A stretch of DNA of 64,000 bases from Capnocytophaga sputigena (GTDB lineage Bacteria > Bacteroidota > Bacteroidia > Flavobacteriales > Flavobacteriaceae): NCBI RefSeq assembly GCF_900446695.1, contig NZ_UAVP01000008.1, positions 496,001-560,000 of the forward strand, given 5' to 3'. The position numbers and the translations under genes are program-made. Shown one piece after another: positions 60,915 through 64,000 of this stretch. Numbering within the stretch: position 1 is the first letter of the stretch; each line of letters begins with the position of its first letter. The notes under the pieces are model-generated. The model was not told the DNA's origin. It saw only the letters and a program-made list of their open reading frames with translations, and did no database searches.

Positions 60915-60944
60915 CAAAAGTATAAAATAATTACGAATAACAAA
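60915..60944 (-). promoter_or_regulatory. Promoter of the giant adhesin gene
   Basis: Minus strand TTTG (60941-60944) and TACTTTTG (60915-60922), spacing 18; the ATG at 60872 follows about 42 bp later. Confidence 0.65.
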
Positions 60945-61026
60945 GAGAGAATGATGATTTTTTTCATATAATAGTATAAAATTTAACTATGAGATTCCTG
61001 TTTTTTCTCATTTACTAATCTACTAA

Positions 61027-61058
61027 TTTGCTAATCTGCTAATTATAAACTACCTTTG
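61027..61058 (+). promoter_or_regulatory. Promoter of the helicase-like gene
   Basis: TTTG (61027-61030) and TACCTTTG (61051-61058), spacing 20. It is embedded in a CTAATCTGCTAATT low-complexity stretch; the leader holds GTTATTCATAACTCGTTATT repeats. Confidence 0.7.
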
Positions 61059-61089
61059 CCCCGTTATTCATAACTCGTTATTCACAATT

Positions 61090-64000
61090 ATGAAAGAAAT
61101 CTTCACCGCTCTACAAAACAAACTCAAAGTAGGCAACCGCCGCGGCGTGCACCTCAACGCTATTCCTGCTGCTTCGCGCTATAAATTTGATATTGCACGA
61201 CTTTCGGCTATCTTCAAGAGCTTGCCCGAACGCTTTATCCTCGACCTCCTTACCCTGCGCAACCTCAACTTTTCGTTTTCTATTCACGATACCGAAAGTA
61301 CTGATATCGACCGCCGTAGCGCCTCTTCCGAGAGCCGTAACAACAGCTTTGAACGCAATCCTGCCCTCGAAAAACTCGTAGATAGCATCGAAAACTTAAT
61401 GTTCCAAAGCGAGGTTATCACTTCCGAAAAAGGGGTAAACACGCTCGGTTTTGGATTCCCTATACTGTTGCGCCGCGATATGGGCGACGGACAACTCACA
61501 GCTGCGCCTATCCTAATTTGGTCGGTGAAGATAAAGCCAGCTACCCAAATGAATACGTGGGTGATAAGCCGCAATGAGGACGACCCTATCTACCTGAACG
61601 AGGTGCTCACCAACCACCTGCAAAACGATTCGGGCGTAAGCCTTAAACCTATCCCCGACGAGATGCTGGAAGACGGCAAAATTGATAAACCTGAACTGCA
61701 CTCTCTTTGCTCAGATATCCTTAACCAACTGAAAGTTACCCAAAACTTAGATTTCTTGCTGAACAACTATACCGAGATTCTCCCCCTAAAAACCAAAGCG
61801 GAGTACGAAGAACTTTTGCCTAACAAAGGCGATGCTTTTATAGAAAAATGCGGTATCCTCTCCCTCTTTGAAGTGCAAAAGCAGAATATCATCAACGATT
61901 ACGAATCGCTGAAAAAGGATTTTGTTCCTTTGCAGGCAACAGCCAATGAACAATTCCAATCGCTGAGCGCTATTGAAACTGACCCCTCTCAACAATCGAT
62001 TTTGGAATCGCTGAAAAGTCAGCAGAAAATACTTATTCAAGGTCCTCCAGGGACAGGCAAGAGCCAAACGCTCACGGCAATTCTCATCAATGCTTTGGAA
62101 AACAAACAGAAAACATTAGTAGTCTGCGAAAAGCAAACTGCCCTCGAAGTGCTATACAACGCCCTCCAAAACAAAGGTTTGGGTAGGTATTGCACAATGA
62201 TAAAAGATGCCATTGCCGACCGCAAGCTGATTGTAGATGCCGTGCGTAACCATATAGATAATGCCGAGTTTAAAAAAGAAACACCCGCCTTCCCCGAAAA
62301 TCTCCTTGCCGAACAAGTGCAAGCAATGCGCAAAATTACAACGGATATCAATGCTATTCACCACAAACTCAACCAACCCCTCCTCAACCAACTGTCGTGG
62401 ACAGATGTAATGGCAGAGTTAATGCGCTACGAAACAGATAGAGAAGACCTTGACCTCTCGGCTTTCTCTTTTCAATTTACCAGTGAAGAGTTTGCCTCTC
62501 TCGCACCCCTTTGGCAACAAGGTGAGCCGCTCTATCAGCGATATGTTCCTTACGCTCAAAATCATCTGTTCAACCCTAAAAAACTCACCGCTACCAATCT
62601 GTTTAACACCCAGCAACAAGTAGCCGAAGCCTTCAAGCAATACGCCCAACAATGGGAGGTTATACAGCAGCAGGTAGCCGTTTATAAAGCCTATTACTTG
62701 CACAAGCGCAAAGAAGAATTTACACAGCAACTGGATACCTTAGCGCAATATCGCAATGAGTATGAGCTGATTACCGCTACCCTCCCCCCTACTTCAGCTG
62801 TGTATCAGCCAGAGGTGACCAAAGGATTTTTCTACAAGCTCTCGGCGCTCTTTTCTGCTGAGAAAAAGCAGGTGCTAAAAACCCAAAAACGCTTGCAAGA
62901 ACTCTGTACAGCGATTAAAGCGCTCAGTTTGCACCGCAATTTTTCATCGATTGCTATTTCGGATAACTTATTGCTCAACAAAACTGTTATTGCCGAGTAC
63001 ACTCCTGCCATTGCCCAAGCACAAACTGATTTCGACAGCAAAGCCAATGCTGATTTCGCTGCCTTAGACCTGCTGAATTACTACGATCGCTCGTTTATAA
63101 ACGCCGACTTAGACAAGCTCATAATTGAAGTAAAATCGCTTAAAAACCGCATAGAAGCTGATAATTGGCTCGACACCCTCAATTTTGGCAATACCTTTGC
63201 CGAGTTTGAAGCCTTTATCACCCGCAGTTTAGCGACCTACAACAGCTATCAAGCCGACCCCGCACAGCCTTTGGTAGTTCAGTACGAGTGGTTTGCATTC
63301 TTCCAATCGCTCAACGATTTCCAAGAGCGCATCGTTTTATCACTTACCAAAGTAACGCATTGGGAAGCCTCTTTCCTCCACGCTTATTACACCTTGCTCT
63401 TGCAACAAAATGCCAATGATACGCTGAACTTCAACGAGCGCGATTACGCCGATTTTAAAAAGAAAGTACACTACTTTGCCTCTTCCCAAAAAGATTTTAT
63501 CGAGGGCTACTGGAATGCCCAGCAACGCAAAGCAGTAAAAACTTTTGAAGAAGCAAACAAGGAACTCACTGTGGCTAACCTCTACAACAAACGCAAAAGT
63601 GAAAAGCACAACCGACTCACCTTGAGACAAATAGCGATGAGAGACACCGACCTCTTTACGAGTTTCTTCCCTATTATCCTCACCACCCCCGATGCTTGTT
63701 GCAATCTGTTTGAGGGCAAAAATTTCTATTTCGACAATGTAGTGTTTGACGAGGCAAGTCAGCTGAAACTCGAAGACAACCTGCCGGCTATGCTCAAAGG
63801 CAAGACGATTATCATCGCAGGTGATGAACACCAAATGCCACCGTCTAACTACTTTAGCAAAGTATTCGACGGTACTGCCGAAGATGACGACGATAACGAG
63901 GAAGAAGATGAAGTACTCACCTACAAAAATGCGATGCTGAACATAGAGTCGCTCTTGGATTACGCTTTGGAATACCAATTCAGTAAGAACCATTTAGATT
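61090..64000 (+). CDS. SF1 (Upf1-like) helicase/ATPase, 3'-truncated by window edge
   Basis: The ATG at 61090 opens a frame to the last base (970 codons visible, no stop). The first 300 residues are a preamble without known motif (EIFTALQNKLKVGNRRGVHL). The Walker A of SF1 is at about 317-326 (LIQGPPGTGKSQTLTAIL), with a following motif Ia-like VVCEKQTALEVLYNAL. A long coiled-coil insert of about 500 residues separates it from Walker B (NVVFDEASQLKLEDNL) and motif III (IIIAGDEHQMPPS). This split-helicase layout is that of large AAA_11/AAA_12 proteins, many of them with a C-terminal nuclease and some in defence systems. The C-terminus is outside the window, so a nuclease domain cannot be judged. 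A housekeeping role is possible. Confidence 0.85.
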   Translation, partial: MKEIFTALQNKLKVGNRRGVHLNAIPAASRYKFDIARLSAIFKSLPERFILDLLTLRNLNFSFSIHDTESTDIDRRSASSESRNNSFERNPALEKLVDSIENLMFQSEVITSEKGVNTLGFGFPILLRRDMGDGQLTAAPILIWSVKIKPATQMNTWVISRNEDDPIYLNEVLTNHLQNDSGVSLKPIPDEMLEDGKIDKPELHSLCSDILNQLKVTQNLDFLLNNYTEILPLKTKAEYEELLPNKGDAFIEKCGILSLFEVQKQNIINDYESLKKDFVPLQATANEQFQSLSAIETDPSQQSILESLKSQQKILIQGPPGTGKSQTLTAILINALENKQKTLVVCEKQTALEVLYNALQNKGLGRYCTMIKDAIADRKLIVDAVRNHIDNAEFKKETPAFPENLLAEQVQAMRKITTDINAIHHKLNQPLLNQLSWTDVMAELMRYETDREDLDLSAFSFQFTSEEFASLAPLWQQGEPLYQRYVPYAQNHLFNPKKLTATNLFNTQQQVAEAFKQYAQQWEVIQQQVAVYKAYYLHKRKEEFTQQLDTLAQYRNEYELITATLPPTSAVYQPEVTKGFFYKLSALFSAEKKQVLKTQKRLQELCTAIKALSLHRNFSSIAISDNLLLNKTVIAEYTPAIAQAQTDFDSKANADFAALDLLNYYDRSFINADLDKLIIEVKSLKNRIEADNWLDTLNFGNTFAEFEAFITRSLATYNSYQADPAQPLVVQYEWFAFFQSLNDFQERIVLSLTKVTHWEASFLHAYYTLLLQQNANDTLNFNERDYADFKKKVHYFASSQKDFIEGYWNAQQRKAVKTFEEANKELTVANLYNKRKSEKHNRLTLRQIAMRDTDLFTSFFPIILTTPDACCNLFEGKNFYFDNVVFDEASQLKLEDNLPAMLKGKTIIIAGDEHQMPPSNYFSKVFDGTAEDDDDNEEEDEVLTYKNAMLNIESLLDYALEYQFSKNHLD

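Noticed and set aside
63340-63993. 217-residue antisense frame over the helicase-like gene
   Set aside because: The sense frame carries Walker B and motif III; the antisense frame has no features.

Overview
The window looks like chromosome of a gliding, T9SS-bearing flavobacterium, most likely a Capnocytophaga or a close relative. Reasons: a GldE gene beside ssb; a 3074-residue surface protein ending in a T9SS type B sorting domain; SusC/SusD machinery with many SPII lipoproteins; Bacteroidetes-type promoters (TAnnTTTG about 20 bp after TTTG); and a seven-gene set matching, from memory, the Sus-like iron capture system of Capnocytophaga canimorsus PUL3. Genus is an inference.

Layout. 1-3.3 kb: secreted hypotheticals, ssb, gldE and a MerR-type regulator. 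3.4-16.7 kb (minus): one long operon with a FecA-like receptor, SusC, SusD, a Peptidase_Mx1-like lipoprotein whose HExxH is degenerate, DUF4302 and DUF4856 lipoproteins, an unknown lipoprotein, and two extra Ig-like/BspA-LRR lipoproteins. 16.8-21.3 kb (minus): glutaminase, a DUF695/RraB-like protein, a DUF6714-like protein, a pentapeptide-repeat protein and an M23 peptidase. 21.4-26.1 kb: tatA, two lipoproteins sharing one leader cassette, a LuxE-like enzyme and a DnaJ-domain protein. 26.3-33.4 kb: PBP1A, a secreted EEP-fold protein, a compact type II restriction-modification pair, and purK. 33.9-38.7 kb: phosphate scavenging (class A acid phosphatase, a phosphate-selective porin broken by an in-frame TGA, a histidine phosphatase) and a FucP-type sugar transporter.

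38.7-45.2 kb is an AT-rich accessory island. It holds a TssO-like membrane coiled-coil protein, a dead IS1595-family element, a LysM protein, a membrane protein and a PAAR-like protein with hydrophobic segments (together suggesting an orphan T6SS subtype iii cargo module), a fossil of conjugative-transposon traN, and broken small genes. 45.2-51.4 kb: HDAC-family deacetylase, a small barrel-like protein, YggS, an aromatic ammonia-lyase plus FabG pair (possibly pigment related), and a WG-repeat protein. 51.6-60.9 kb: the giant adhesin with five 312-bp tandem repeats. From 61.1 kb: a SF1 helicase-like protein running off the window.

The most unusual non-genic signal is a set of dispersed composite intergenic repeats built from 7-8 bp units (CCTGAAA/CCTGACC, a TCTGACAAGTCAGA hairpin part, AGAGGTAAGA, TTAATTG). 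They sit against stop codons or in 5' leaders and in several cases supply the stop or start codon itself.
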